A model generated the notes under the pieces. The model had not been told where the DNA came from. It ran no database searches and worked only from the letters and a program-made list of their open reading frames with translations. A stretch of 64,000 nucleotides of DNA from Actinomycetospora soli (GTDB lineage Bacteria; Actinomycetota; Actinomycetes; Mycobacteriales; Pseudonocardiaceae): assembly GCF_021026295.1 (NCBI RefSeq), contig NZ_JAJNDA010000015.1, forward strand, positions 1 to 64,000, read 5' to 3'. The position numbers were made by a program, and so were the translations under genes. Shown one piece after another: positions 32,856 through 42,051 of this stretch (within the stretch, counting starts at the first letter, position 1; every line of letters starts with the position of its first letter).

Positions 32856-35246
32856 TCAGCCGCCGGGCGCCGGGCCGACCGCCGGGGCCGCCACGGCACC
32901 CGGTGGCGGGGGCGGCGCGGGCACGGTGCCGCTGGCGACCTGCAGCGTGATGGCCTGGTCGGGCAGCGCCGACCCGCGCGGGGACTGCCCGACCACGGTA
33001 CCGGCGGGTGCGCGGTTCGCGACCGAACTGCGCACGACCGTGAACCCGGCGTCCCGCAGGGTCTGCTCGGCCGCGTCGACCTGCTGGCCGGTGACCTCGG
33101 GGATCTGCTCGTTCGTGCCGCCCTGCACGTAGCGCGGGTCCGTCGGCGGCAGCGGCTGGACCGGCGTGGGCCCGACGATCGGGTTCATGGCCTTGTACCA
33201 GGTCCGCGCCGGCGTCTTGCCACCGAAGATGTTGCCGTCGGAGCAGGCGAAGGGCGGGGAGTCGCCCCCGCCGTCGCACAGCGGCCGCGGCGACGACGAG
33301 TCGTCGAAGGTGATCACCGCGCCGGAGATGCCGGGGGTGAAGCCGAGGAACGCGGCCGACTTGTTCTGCTGCGTGGTGCCGGTCTTGCCGGCCATCGGCC
33401 GGGTCCAGCCGTTCTCGGCCGCGGCCGCCGCCGAGGTCCCGCCGGGCTGGTCGTCCTTGCTCATGCCGTTCATCAGCGTGTCCGCGAGCGTCGGCGGGAC
33501 GACCTGCTCGCAGGGCTGCTCCGAGACCGGCACCGCGGCACCGTCGGGACCGGTGATCCCGACGATCGGCGTCGGCGGGCACCACTTCCCGCGCGAGGCG
33601 AGGGTGGCGCCGACGTTCGAGAGCTCGAGCACGCTGGTGGGCGTGACGCCGAGGGTGAACGAGCCCTGGTTCTGCTCCTTGGCGATCTCGGCGATCGACT
33701 TGCCGCCGTTGCCCTGCGGCTCGGCGAGCGAGCGCATGCCGAGCTTGACCGCCATGTCGACCACCGGGGCGACGCCGGTGTACTCCATGAGCTTGACGAA
33801 GCCGGTGTTCGGCGACTGCGCGAGGGCGTCGGTCATCGAGAGCACCGGCGAGTAGCTGCCCGCGTTGCGGACCGGGAACGGGTTGCCCTGCCCGTCGCGG
33901 TAGATCGGCGACGCGTAGCCGTCCGGCGGGATCTGCATCTGGTAGTTGATGCCGAGGCCCTTGTCGAGCGCGGTCGCGGCCGTGAACACCTTGTAGACCG
34001 ACCCGGCGCCGAGGTTGACCGGCTCCCAGGGCAGCCCGTAGCTGGTCTCCAGCGCGGCCCCGTCGACGCCGAACACGCGGTTCGAGCCCATCGCGGTGAC
34101 CTCGTGGCGGTCCTGGCCCGGCGCGACCGCCGCCATGACGTCGGCGACGTTGCGCTGCTGGGCCGGGACCTCGTTGCGCAGCGCCGTCGTCATGGCGGTG
34201 AGCGCGGTCCGGTCGAGCGTGGTGCGGATCGTGTAGCCGCCGCGGTTGAGCTGCTCGGTCGAGAGCCCCGCCTGTCCGAGGTAGTCCACGACGTACTTGC
34301 AGAAGAACGCCGCGTCGCCGGCGCCGATGCAGCCGTTGGCGGGCGGGGCGGCGCTGCTGACGCCCAGCGGGCTCGCGGCGGCCTCCTGCGCCTGCTGCGG
34401 GGTGATCATCCCCTGCAGTCGCATCTGGTTGATGACCTCGTTGCGCCGGCCGGTGGCGGCCTGCGGGTGCGCGACCGGGTCGAACTGCGCCGTCGACTGC
34501 ACCATCCCGGCGAGCATCGCGGCCTGCGGGATCGTCAGGCGGTCCGGCGTGGTGTTGAAGTAGGTGCGCGCGGCGGCGCCCACGCCGTAGGAGTTGTTCC
34601 CGAGGAACACGATGTTGAGGTATCGCTGGAGGATCTCGTCCTTCGCCTCGCGCTTCGAGGTGCCCTCGGCGAGCTGGCGCTCGAGCTGCAGGGCGACCCG
34701 GACCTCGCGCAGCTTGCGGGCGTAGGTCGCCTCGGTGGCCTTGAGCCGCTCCGAGGCGCTCCGCGCGGTGACGTAGAGCTGGTAGTTCTTGATGTACTGC
34801 TGGGTGAGCGTCGAGGCGCCCTGCTGGGTGGAGCCCGCGGACTGGTTGGTCACCAGGGCGCGCAGCGTGCCGGTCCAGTCCACGCCGTCGTGCTCGTAGA
34901 ACCGGCGGTCCTCGATCGCGACGATCGCGGCCCGCATCGTCGGCGAGATCTGCTCCAGCGGCGTGTTCTGCCGGTTCTGGTCGTACAGGTAGGCGATCGG
35001 GGCGCCCTGCCGGTCGGTCACCGTGGTGACCAGCGGCAGCTGCCCCGCGGCCAGGTCCGACGAGGTGGCGCTGACGGTGTCGCTCGCGTCGTTCGAGATC
35101 AGCCCCACGCCGCCCACCAGCGGGAACGTGATCCCCGCGAGGATGAGCCCGGCGACCAGGCAGAGCCCCAGCAGTCGCGCCAGCGGGCGTGCCGCGACGC
35201 CGCGTCGGCCGCCGTCGTCCGGGTCGGTTCCCGTTCCCCCAGTCAT
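32856..35246 (-). CDS. ponA2: Bifunctional penicillin-binding protein (class A) with PASTA domain
   Basis: 796 residues. Cytoplasmic start, membrane helix at about 25-48, then a GT51 glycosyltransferase (about 75-260; catalytic Glu112 in IEDRRFYEHDG, GASTLTQQYIKN) and a transpeptidase domain (about 370-650; SVYK with Ser416, KTGT at 621-624). One PASTA domain spans about 715-773. It polymerises and cross-links peptidoglycan outside the membrane. A single PASTA domain on a class A PBP, beside whiB4 and the ArsA-type ATPases, identifies it with PonA2 (Rv3682). It is divergent from the whiB gene over 231 bp. Confidence 0.93.
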   Translation of the reverse strand: MTGGTGTDPDDGGRRGVAARPLARLLGLCLVAGLILAGITFPLVGGVGLISNDASDTVSATSSDLAAGQLPLVTTVTDRQGAPIAYLYDQNRQNTPLEQISPTMRAAIVAIEDRRFYEHDGVDWTGTLRALVTNQSAGSTQQGASTLTQQYIKNYQLYVTARSASERLKATEATYARKLREVRVALQLERQLAEGTSKREAKDEILQRYLNIVFLGNNSYGVGAAARTYFNTTPDRLTIPQAAMLAGMVQSTAQFDPVAHPQAATGRRNEVINQMRLQGMITPQQAQEAAASPLGVSSAAPPANGCIGAGDAAFFCKYVVDYLGQAGLSTEQLNRGGYTIRTTLDRTALTAMTTALRNEVPAQQRNVADVMAAVAPGQDRHEVTAMGSNRVFGVDGAALETSYGLPWEPVNLGAGSVYKVFTAATALDKGLGINYQMQIPPDGYASPIYRDGQGNPFPVRNAGSYSPVLSMTDALAQSPNTGFVKLMEYTGVAPVVDMAVKLGMRSLAEPQGNGGKSIAEIAKEQNQGSFTLGVTPTSVLELSNVGATLASRGKWCPPTPIVGITGPDGAAVPVSEQPCEQVVPPTLADTLMNGMSKDDQPGGTSAAAAAENGWTRPMAGKTGTTQQNKSAAFLGFTPGISGAVITFDDSSSPRPLCDGGGDSPPFACSDGNIFGGKTPARTWYKAMNPIVGPTPVQPLPPTDPRYVQGGTNEQIPEVTGQQVDAAEQTLRDAGFTVVRSSVANRAPAGTVVGQSPRGSALPDQAITLQVASGTVPAPPPPPGAVAAPAVGPAPGG

Positions 35247-35331
35247 CGGCGTCCAGGTTACTGGCCGCGTGGTGTGGTTCGTGCTCCCCGCGTGGCCTGG
35301 GGGTGTTCACACGCCAGATCCGGTTCCGGCC

Positions 35332-35361
35332 TTGGTCGATGGAACCGTTCGCTCCTAGAGT
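35332..35361 (+). promoter_or_regulatory. Putative whiB promoter
   Basis: TTGGTC (35332-35337) and TAGAGT (35356-35361) with an 18-bp spacer fit a housekeeping promoter. The start codon at 35478 is about 110 nt downstream, leaving a long 5' leader. Confidence 0.4.
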
Positions 35362-35477
35362 GCGTCGGAGCCCGTGAAGGGGCGTGCGCACGGCCGGCGG
35401 GGCCGGGCGCACCGGTGGCGGGGGCCGGGTCGGTCCCCGACGCCGGGAGCCGTGGGGCCACACGAGGGCGGGATGAC

Positions 35478-35828
35478 GTGGACGACGAGGCGGGCACGAC
35501 GAACTGGCGGCACGAGGCACGGTGCCGCCACGAGGACCCGGACACCCTGTTCGTGCAGGGTGCCCAGCAGCGCGACGTGCGGGAGGTGTGCCGGGCCTGC
35601 CCCGTGCGCACCGAGTGCCTGGCGCACGCCCTGGACAACCGGATCAAGTTCGGAGTGTGGGGCGGCATGACCGAGCGGGAGCGCCGGGCGCTGCTGAAGC
35701 GCCGCCCCGACGTCGTGTCGTGGTCGGCGCTGCTCGAGGCCGCCCGCCGGGCGGCCCTGCGCCCGCAGGAGCCGGCGCCGCAGCCCCGGACCGCCCCCGA
35801 GCCGCCCGCGCACCGTCGCGTGGGCTGA
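35478..35828 (+). CDS. whiB4: WhiB-family iron-sulfur transcriptional regulator
   Basis: 116 residues from GTG 35478. The four cluster cysteines are Cys16, Cys38, Cys41 and Cys47 (C-x21-C-x2-C-x5-C), followed by the family turn KFGVWGGMTERERRALLKR and a basic, proline-rich tail. WhiB proteins bind a 4Fe-4S cluster that senses oxygen or NO and contact the sigma factor. Its position between ponA2 and the two ArsA-type ATPases matches WhiB4 (Rv3681c), which responds to oxidative stress. It is convergent with the ATPase at 35866. Confidence 0.9.
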   Translation: MDDEAGTTNWRHEARCRHEDPDTLFVQGAQQRDVREVCRACPVRTECLAHALDNRIKFGVWGGMTERERRALLKRRPDVVSWSALLEAARRAALRPQEPAPQPRTAPEPPAHRRVG

Positions 35829-35865
35829 GCGGGTCGACCCGGACCCGACCCGACCCGGCCCGCCG

Positions 35866-37026
35866 TCAGGAACCGAGAAGGTCCCCGATGGCGCGCAGGC
35901 CGGCGAGGTCGTGCACGTCGGTCGCCATGGCCGGTACGTCCACGATCGGCACGGTCGGGTGCGCGCGGGTGAAGCGGGCGAGGACGCGGCGCTCGCGCTC
36001 GGCGGTCTCCACCCGGTCGGCGTGCAGGCGCAGCACGGCGGCCGTGGTGGCGTCGCCCCGCGCGGCCTCCAGCGCCTCGGCGCCCTCCCGCGCCCGGGCG
36101 CCCGAGAGCGTCGCGTGCACCGGGTGCGTCCGGTTCAGCACCATGCCCGCCAGCGGCATCCGCTCGGTGCCGAGCCGCTCGACGAAGTAGGAGGCCTCGC
36201 GCAGGGCGTCCGGCTCCGGCGCGGCCACGACGACGAACGCGGTGCCCGGGGCCCGGAGCAGCTGGTAGGTCGCGTTCGCGCGCTCCTGGAAGCCGCCGAA
36301 CAGCGTGTCGAAGGCCTGCACGAAGGCCGAGGCGTCGGCGAGCATCTGGCCGCCCAGGATCGTCGAGACGGCCTTGGCGAACAGGTTGAACGTCGAGCCG
36401 ACGAGCTTGCGCAGGGCGCTGCCACCGGCCCGGGCGGGCGCGGAGAGCAGCCGGATCATCCGGCCGTCGAGGAACGACGACAGCCGCTGCGGCGCGTCGA
36501 GGAAGTCCAGCGCGGAGCGCGACGGCGGGGTGTCGACGACGATCAGGTCCCACCGGCCGGTGGCCGCGAGCTGTCCGAGCTTCTCCATGGCCATGTACTC
36601 CTGCGTCCCGGAGAAGGACGAGGAGATGGTCTGGTAGAAGGGGTTGTCGAAGATCGCCTGCGCCCGGTCGGGCGTGGTGTGGCCGGAGACCATCTCGTCG
36701 AAGGTCCGGCGCATGTCGAGCATCATCGCCTGCAGTTCGCCGCCCGCGGCCGAGTCGGCGCCGGGCACCACCCGCGGCTCGTTGTCGAGCTCCTCGAGCC
36801 CCATGGACTGGGCCAGGCGCTTCGCGGGGTCGATGGTGAGCACCACGACGCGGCGCCCGCGGCCCGCGGCCCGCAGCGCGAGCGCCGCGGCGGTCGTCGT
36901 CTTGCCGACGCCGCCCGAGCCGCAGCAGACGACCACGCGGGTCGCGCGGTCGTCGATCAGGGCGTCGAGGTCCAGGTGCTCCGGACGGCGACCACGCCCG
37001 GCGTCGGGAACGGTCTCAGCGGTCAT
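35866..37026 (-). CDS. ArsA/GET3-type anion-transporting ATPase (Rv3680-like)
   Basis: 386 residues. P-loop of the deviant Walker A type, [18 protein letters not shown] (about 34-52), plus [15 protein letters not shown] (switch II) near 180 and MVLNRTHP. Such ATPases of the GET3/ArsA group are cytosolic; in mycobacteria the pair has been linked to survival of metabolic stress, from memory. It overlaps the upstream paralogue by 11 bp, so the two are co-translated and likely form a heteromer. Confidence 0.9.
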   Translation of the reverse strand: MTAETVPDAGRGRRPEHLDLDALIDDRATRVVVCCGSGGVGKTTTAAALALRAAGRGRRVVVLTIDPAKRLAQSMGLEELDNEPRVVPGADSAAGGELQAMMLDMRRTFDEMVSGHTTPDRAQAIFDNPFYQTISSSFSGTQEYMAMEKLGQLAATGRWDLIVVDTPPSRSALDFLDAPQRLSSFLDGRMIRLLSAPARAGGSALRKLVGSTFNLFAKAVSTILGGQMLADASAFVQAFDTLFGGFQERANATYQLLRAPGTAFVVVAAPEPDALREASYFVERLGTERMPLAGMVLNRTHPVHATLSGARAREGAEALEAARGDATTAAVLRLHADRVETAERERRVLARFTRAHPTVPIVDVPAMATDVHDLAGLRAIGDLLGS

Positions 37027-38068
37027 GGCGCACCCCCTGCTCGCGCAGCAGCTCCGCGAGCTCGTAGAGCCCGCCCAGGTCGACCCCGTCGGCGAGCTCG
37101 GGGAGCTCGATCTGCGGCATGCCCGCGGCGTCGAGCCGCGACCGCACGCCGGACTCGACCGCGAGCCGGTCGGTGTGCTCGGAGACCTCGGTGAGCAGCC
37201 CGCCCACCTCGTCGTCCTTGAGGAAGAGCCCGGCGGCCTCGAGGCCCGCGCGCAGACCGCCCTCGTCGACCCGGTCGGACACCGGCAGCCGCGCGGGCCG
37301 CACCCGGTTCACCATGATCGCGCCCGGCGGGAGGTTGGCCTCCGCGAGCTCGGCGACGGTGTCCAGGGTCTCCTGCACCGGCAGGTCCTCGAGCTGGGAG
37401 ACGACGTGCACCACCGTCTGCGGCGAGTGCAGCAGCGCGACCACACCCTCGCTCTGCGAGCGGATCGGTCCGGTGCGCGCGAGCGTCCCCATCGCCTTCG
37501 TGACGTCGAGGAACTTGACCACGCGGCCGGTGGGCGGCGCGTCGAGGACCACGGCGTCGTAGAGCGGCTGCCGCGACCCGCGGCCGCGGCGGTCCTCCCC
37601 GACCGTGCGCCCGACGCACTCCTTGACCTTGCCGGTGAGCAGCACGTCGCGCAGACCGGGCGCGAGCGTCGTCGCGAACTCGACCGCGCCCATGCGGCGC
37701 AGGGTCCGCCCGGCGAGCCCGAGGTTGTAGAACATCTCGAGGTACTCGAGCAGGGCCTCCTCGGCGTCGACCGCGAGGCCGCGGACCTCGCCGCCGTCCG
37801 GGGCGACCGCGATGCGCTGCTCGGCGTAGGGCAGCGGCGGGGTGTCGAAGAGCTGGGCGATGCCCTGCCGGCCCTCGACCTCCACGAGCAGGGTGCGGCC
37901 GCCGCCGGCCGCCAGGGCCAGCGCGAGGGCGGCGGCGAGCGTGGACTTGCCCGTGCCGCCCTTCCCGGTCACCACGTGCAGACGTGCCCCGGCGAGGGCG
38001 TCCGGCCACCGCTCGACGCCGGCCTCGTCGAAGAGACCGCCACCTCCGGACTGCCGCTGATTGCTCAC
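37016..38068 (-). CDS. ArsA/GET3-type anion-transporting ATPase (Rv3679-like)
   Basis: 350 residues. [20 protein letters not shown] (deviant Walker A, about 31-50), [18 protein letters not shown] (switch II) and MVNRVRP. It is first in a two-gene operon with the paralogue at 35866-37026, overlapping it by 11 bp. It is divergent from the DUF4177/RidA operon. There is no partner membrane channel nearby, so a role in arsenite export is unlikely despite the family name. Confidence 0.9.
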   Translation of the reverse strand: MSNQRQSGGGGLFDEAGVERWPDALAGARLHVVTGKGGTGKSTLAAALALALAAGGGRTLLVEVEGRQGIAQLFDTPPLPYAEQRIAVAPDGGEVRGLAVDAEEALLEYLEMFYNLGLAGRTLRRMGAVEFATTLAPGLRDVLLTGKVKECVGRTVGEDRRGRGSRQPLYDAVVLDAPPTGRVVKFLDVTKAMGTLARTGPIRSQSEGVVALLHSPQTVVHVVSQLEDLPVQETLDTVAELAEANLPPGAIMVNRVRPARLPVSDRVDEGGLRAGLEAAGLFLKDDEVGGLLTEVSEHTDRLAVESGVRSRLDAAGMPQIELPELADGVDLGGLYELAELLREQGVRHDR

Positions 38069-38247
38069 GGCGACCAGCGTAGGACCGTGCCCGCCGGGGC
38101 GCGGGCCCCGGCCGGAGGGGCTGGGTCACACCGGTCCCCGGGCGCGGTCACCGTCCGTGCGCGCGGGGTCCCCGCCGGTGGGACGGGGCGGCGTCCGGAT
38201 CGGGGCGCGGCCCGGAGTGTCGGGGTGGACATCTACCCTCGGCGTCC

Positions 38248-38409
38248 ATGAGTGCCCAGACGTGGGAGTACGCCACCGTCCCCCTGCTGACCCACGCCAC
38301 CAAGCAGATCCTCGACCAGTGGGGTTCCGACGGCTGGGAGCTCGTCACCGTGCTCCCCGGTCCGACGGGCGAGCAGCACGTGGCCTACCTCAAGCGACCG
38401 CTGTCGTGA
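38248..38409 (+). CDS. DUF4177-type small protein
   Basis: 53 residues from ATG 38248: MSAQTWEYATVPLLTHATKQ, then ILDQWGSDGWELV and a short C-terminal strand. The WEY...WGxxGWELV pattern is that of the small DUF4177 family of unknown function. A TACCCT -10 box at 38234-38239 ends 8 nt before the ATG, so the mRNA is probably leaderless. Its stop overlaps the RidA start (GTGA at 38406-38409), giving a two-gene operon. By position it corresponds to Rv3678A. Confidence 0.85.
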   Translation: MSAQTWEYATVPLLTHATKQILDQWGSDGWELVTVLPGPTGEQHVAYLKRPLS

Positions 38410-38864
38410 CGAGCCCGACCGCGCGGCTCGCGCAGCTCGGCGTCGAGCTGCCGCCGGTCGCCCCGCCGAAGGGGATCTACGTCCCCGCGAAGCGGGTCGG
38501 CGCGCAGGTCTGGACCTCGGGGCAGCTCCCGCTCGTCGGCGGCGAGCTCCCCGCGACCGGGCTGGTCGGCGCGGACGTGTCGGTGGACGACGCCGCGGCC
38601 TACGCCCGGATCGCCGCGCTCAACGCGCTGGCCGCGATCGACGCGCTCGTCGGGCTGGACGCGGTGGCCTCGGTCGCCAAGATCGTCGGCTTCGTGGCGT
38701 CCGCGCCCGGGTTCGGCGGCCAGCCCCAGGTGGTGAACGGCGCCTCGGAGCTGATGGGTCAGGTCTTCGGCCCGGCGGGCGAACACGCCCGCTCGGCGAT
38801 CGGGGTGGCGGCGCTGCCGCTGGGCGCCCCCGTCGAGGTTGAGGTCGTCGTCGACCTCGCGTGA
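38406..38864 (+). CDS. RidA family protein (Rid/YjgF, Rv3678c-like)
   Basis: 152 residues from GTG 38406, overlapping the DUF4177 stop. Rid-family fold: YVPAKRVGAQVWTSGQLPLVGGEL at the N-terminus, then NALAAIDALVGLDAVASVAKIVGFVASAPGF and the C-terminal RSAIGVAALPLGAPVEVEVVVDLA. The catalytic Arg of the deaminating subgroup corresponds to Arg in HARSAIG. RidA proteins hydrolyse reactive 2-aminoacrylate-type imines. It is followed, after 47 bp, by a pair of paralogous genes absent from the mycobacterial order. Confidence 0.9.
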   Translation: MTSPTARLAQLGVELPPVAPPKGIYVPAKRVGAQVWTSGQLPLVGGELPATGLVGADVSVDDAAAYARIAALNALAAIDALVGLDAVASVAKIVGFVASAPGFGGQPQVVNGASELMGQVFGPAGEHARSAIGVAALPLGAPVEVEVVVDLA

Positions 38865-38911
38865 GCTGGTGACGAGTGCCGCGGACCGCCGCGGCGGTAG
38901 GGGGTAGGGAC

Positions 38912-39631
38912 GTGTCGAGCACGGGCCGCGACGCCGCGGACGCCGCGGACATCACGGGCACCGCCGGCGGCAGCCGGCCCGGCGCCCGCGCGTGCCACGA
39001 CCTGCTGGTCGCGCTCGCCGGCCGCGTCCCCGACCACGCGCTCTGGCGGCTGCGGGACTGGCTGGCCGCCGGGGCCGACACCGCGCTGCGCACCGCGGTC
39101 CCGCGCACGCTGCTGCGGCACCGGGTCGGGGTCACCGACGCCGAGCGCGAGCTGCTCCGCGACGCCGTCTCGGCGTGGCGCGGCTCGTCGCGCCTCGTCG
39201 ACGCCGTGCTGCACGCCGAGGTCGCCCCGGAGCCCGCCCCGGCCTTCACCGACCCCGGCGCGGCGGCGTGGGACGCGGCCGACCTGGTGCTGCGCGCCGT
39301 GGTGCCGGCGGCCGGCGACGTCGGGGAGGTCCGCCGGGCGTGGCGCTCGGGCGGCCCGCGGGTGGTGCTGGTGAGCGCCGCCGGCGATCTCGCCGCCCTC
39401 ACCGGCATCGTGCAGCGGGCCCTGCGCGCCCACGGCGACGCGGCACCGTGCGTCGAGGTGATCGGCGCCGGCACGCCCACCACGGGCTACCACCGCGCGG
39501 CGCTCGCTGCCTCGGACGTCCTCTGGCGGGCGGGCGGGTCGGCGGCGCACGACGCGTCCGACCACGCCCGACTGCCGGACCCCCGCTCGGGCGTCCCGTC
39601 GTCACCCCCGGAGCTGGTGCGCCATGGCTGA
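38912..39631 (+). CDS. Hypothetical protein, short paralogue of a tandem pair
   Basis: 239 residues from GTG 38912, which has GGGTAGGGA just upstream; GTG 38876 is a weaker start. Not recognised. A helical N-terminal part (about 27-115: CHDLLVALAGRVPDHALWRLRDWL, VTDAERELLRDAVSAW) is followed by an alpha/beta-like stretch (about 150-205: PRVVLVSAAGDLAALTGIVQ ... VEVIGAGTPTTGYHRAAL). The same two blocks occur in the next gene. No signal peptide or membrane helix. It overlaps that gene by 8 bp, so they are co-translated. Inserted between ridA and the MBL hydrolase, where mycobacteria have nothing. Confidence 0.7.
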   Translation: MSSTGRDAADAADITGTAGGSRPGARACHDLLVALAGRVPDHALWRLRDWLAAGADTALRTAVPRTLLRHRVGVTDAERELLRDAVSAWRGSSRLVDAVLHAEVAPEPAPAFTDPGAAAWDAADLVLRAVVPAAGDVGEVRRAWRSGGPRVVLVSAAGDLAALTGIVQRALRAHGDAAPCVEVIGAGTPTTGYHRAALAASDVLWRAGGSAAHDASDHARLPDPRSGVPSSPPELVRHG

Positions 39632-42017
39632 GGCCGGAGTCCCGCGTCCCGACGGGCCGCGCCCCGAGCGCCCCGAGGTGCCCGAGCGGCCCGGACGGAC
39701 CCGGGGCGGTCGGGACCCGGTCGCCCTCGCCGCGTGGCGTCGCGTCGCCGAGCAGCGGCGCCGGTCCGCGGGCGGCGCGGAGGAGCCGGTCGACGTGCCA
39801 CCCCACGACGAGCCCGCCGCGCGCGTGGACGTGCCCGAGCCCGCCCTCCCGGCCCCGCCCGACACCGCCGACGACACCGACGACGCCGACTCCGCCGACG
39901 ACGCCGTGGTGCTGCGCGACCACGCGGCCGACGCCCCCCGGGAGGCCCCGGCGGCCCGCGCCGGGGACCCGGCCGCGCCGACCGAGCGCCGCCGTCCCGA
40001 CGACGGGCCGCCCGCCCCGGGCCGGCTGCACGAGGTGCTGCTCGGGCTCGCCGGCCGGATCGACGACGACGCCCTCACCGCGGTCCGCGAGATGGTCGCG
40101 GCCGAGGACGACGCCGAGGCCGCCGAACTGCTCGGGGGCTGTCTGCTCGCCGACGAGGTCGGGTTGAGCTCCGACGAGCGCGCCGTCCTCACGCCCTGGT
40201 TCGCCGCCGCGCGGGTCGACCCGGACCTGCTCGCCGGGCTCCCCGCCGACCCCGACGCGCTGCGGCGCTCCGGCCACCGCTTCGTCCCGACGACGGCGGG
40301 GGCGGTCCCGGCCGCGCCGCTCGCCCGGGCCGCCCGGCGGCTGTCCGGCGTCGTGTCGGTGCGCGAGAGCTGGCGGGTGACCCCCGCCGGCGCGGCGCCC
40401 GGACCGGTCCCGCACCGCGTGGTGCTCGTCGAGACCGCCGAGCCCGACGACTGCGACCACGTCGTCCACCACCTCGCGCACGCCGCGCGGGGACTCGGCG
40501 GCACCTCCGTCGAGGTGTTCGCCTCCGGCATCACCCTGCCCGCCTACCACCGCGACGCCCTCGCGGCGGCCCGCCCGCTCGGCACCACCGACCCGCTGCC
40601 CACGCGCACCCCGGACGTCGTCCGTGAGGACGGGGAGACCTGGCGGACGGTGGCCGACGCGGGGACGTCCCGCGTGGGCCCGCCGCCGGTCGAGCCGCCG
40701 GTCGAGCTCCCGGAGCCCGCACGCCCCGCCGTCGGGGTCGAGCCGCCCGTCGACGAGCCCGCGGCGGCCGCGCCGCCGGCCGTCGAGGAGCCCGAGGCCG
40801 CGCCCGAGACCTCGATCGACGACGACCTCTCGCTGACCGCCCGCCGGATCGCGGCCCTGTGGGCGCGCCCGGTCCCCGAGGACTTCTCGGCGCCGCTGCC
40901 GCCCGGGACGCTCGAGGCCACCCGCCTCGAGCCCACCCTTCCCGACGACGGGTCGGTGCCGGTGGACGGGCCCGACGTCCGGCCCGAGGCCCTCCCCGAC
41001 GGCGCCCCGGACGTTCCCGCGGTGGACAAGCCGGTCGTCGACGGGACGGTCGGGCGCCACGGCCGGGCCCCCGAGGGCGACCCCGGGACGGACGCCTTCC
41101 TCGCCCGTCCGCCGCGCCCCGCGCCGGCCGCGAACGGGCACCACCTCGGCGAGCACCCGTCGCCCGACGCCGACGAGGTCCCCGGGGACCCGACCCCGCC
41201 CGAGGGCACCGCGCTCGGCGTCGACGGTGACGGCGACCGGGTCCCCCGCGCCCGGCACCGCGGGGCCCGCCCCGAGGACACCGGGCCGCCCACGCCGTTC
41301 GGGCACGACGCGCGCTACGGCGCCGGGCCCGGCCCCGCGTGGTCCGGCGCGCCCGTCACGGGCGACCGTCCCGGCCCCGACACGATCTTCACCTCGCCCG
41401 TGGAGATCGGCGAGGAGCCCGTGACGCTCGGGACGAACGGGCACCGGCACGACGCGGTGCCCGTGACCCGACCGGAGCCCGAGGAGCCCGCGACCGGCCC
41501 CGTCGCCTGGGCCGCGGCACCGTCGACGGACACCGCGCCGACCCGCCGGGAGGGCCCGGCGCCGCACGCGGGCGGCGACGTCGCCCCGCCGTGGGCGGCC
41601 GACGCGCCCGCCTGGCCGCAGGAGCAGGCGCCGTGGACCCCGCCGCCCGCCGCGCCCGCCCCACCGGCGCCGCCCGGGCCGTCGGGACCGCCCGGGCCGT
41701 CGGGTGCGTCGGGGCCCTCGGGGCCGGAGGCCACCGGCGCGTGGTCGCCCGACACCGACGACTCCGTCGCCCAGCTCTCCGACCGCGAGCGCGAGCTGCT
41801 GGCGCGCCTGCACGAGGAGCTCGCGCAGCGGGAGCGGGCCGAGGGCGCCGACCCGTTCGCGGGTCCGGCGGGTCGGCCGCAGCCACCGCAGCCACCGCAG
41901 CCACCGCAGCCGCCCCGTCCGGCCGGCCCTCCGCCGGAACGACGCAACGGGCAGGGGCCGTACCCGGGCCGGACCAACGGCCACGGCCTGCCCGGCGGGC
42001 CCGACCCGGCGTCGTGA
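39624..42017 (+). CDS. Hypothetical protein, long paralogue with disordered C-terminal half
   Basis: 797 residues. After a proline-rich N-terminus (about 1-130), residues about 133-310 repeat the two blocks of the preceding gene (LHEVLLGLAGRIDDDALTAV; HRVVLVETAEPDD ... VEVFASGITLPAYHRDAL). The rest (about 330-797) is Pro/Ala/Gly/Asp-rich, with one predicted helix near 710-740 (LSDRERELLARLHEELAQRE) and a PPQPPQPPQ tandem run near 41880-41915. No membrane segment. Function unknown; it looks like a scaffold with a folded head. The disordered half is typical of GC-rich actinobacteria, and its coding status rests on the continuous frame and coupling to neighbours. Confidence 0.65.
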   Translation: MAEAGVPRPDGPRPERPEVPERPGRTRGGRDPVALAAWRRVAEQRRRSAGGAEEPVDVPPHDEPAARVDVPEPALPAPPDTADDTDDADSADDAVVLRDHAADAPREAPAARAGDPAAPTERRRPDDGPPAPGRLHEVLLGLAGRIDDDALTAVREMVAAEDDAEAAELLGGCLLADEVGLSSDERAVLTPWFAAARVDPDLLAGLPADPDALRRSGHRFVPTTAGAVPAAPLARAARRLSGVVSVRESWRVTPAGAAPGPVPHRVVLVETAEPDDCDHVVHHLAHAARGLGGTSVEVFASGITLPAYHRDALAAARPLGTTDPLPTRTPDVVREDGETWRTVADAGTSRVGPPPVEPPVELPEPARPAVGVEPPVDEPAAAAPPAVEEPEAAPETSIDDDLSLTARRIAALWARPVPEDFSAPLPPGTLEATRLEPTLPDDGSVPVDGPDVRPEALPDGAPDVPAVDKPVVDGTVGRHGRAPEGDPGTDAFLARPPRPAPAANGHHLGEHPSPDADEVPGDPTPPEGTALGVDGDGDRVPRARHRGARPEDTGPPTPFGHDARYGAGPGPAWSGAPVTGDRPGPDTIFTSPVEIGEEPVTLGTNGHRHDAVPVTRPEPEEPATGPVAWAAAPSTDTAPTRREGPAPHAGGDVAPPWAADAPAWPQEQAPWTPPPAAPAPPAPPGPSGPPGPSGASGPSGPEATGAWSPDTDDSVAQLSDRERELLARLHEELAQRERAEGADPFAGPAGRPQPPQPPQPPQPPRPAGPPPERRNGQGPYPGRTNGHGLPGGPDPAS

Positions 42018-42051
42018 GCCGGGACGCGTCGGGCCCTCTAGGGTCCTCGAC

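Noticed and set aside
37016-38068. Arsenite export system based on the ArsA-type ATPases
   Set aside because: No ArsB/ACR3 channel, ArsC or ArsR gene is nearby; the pair is a conserved actinobacterial unit beside whiB4.
38876-38911. Upstream GTG start for the first tandem paralogue
   Set aside because: GTG 38912 has a strong GGGTAGGGA ribosome site directly ahead; the upstream GTG has none.
41880-41915. CRISPR-like or regulatory tandem repeat (CCGCAGCCA units)
   Set aside because: It is in frame and encodes a Pro-Pro-Gln run in a disordered tail; there are no spacers.
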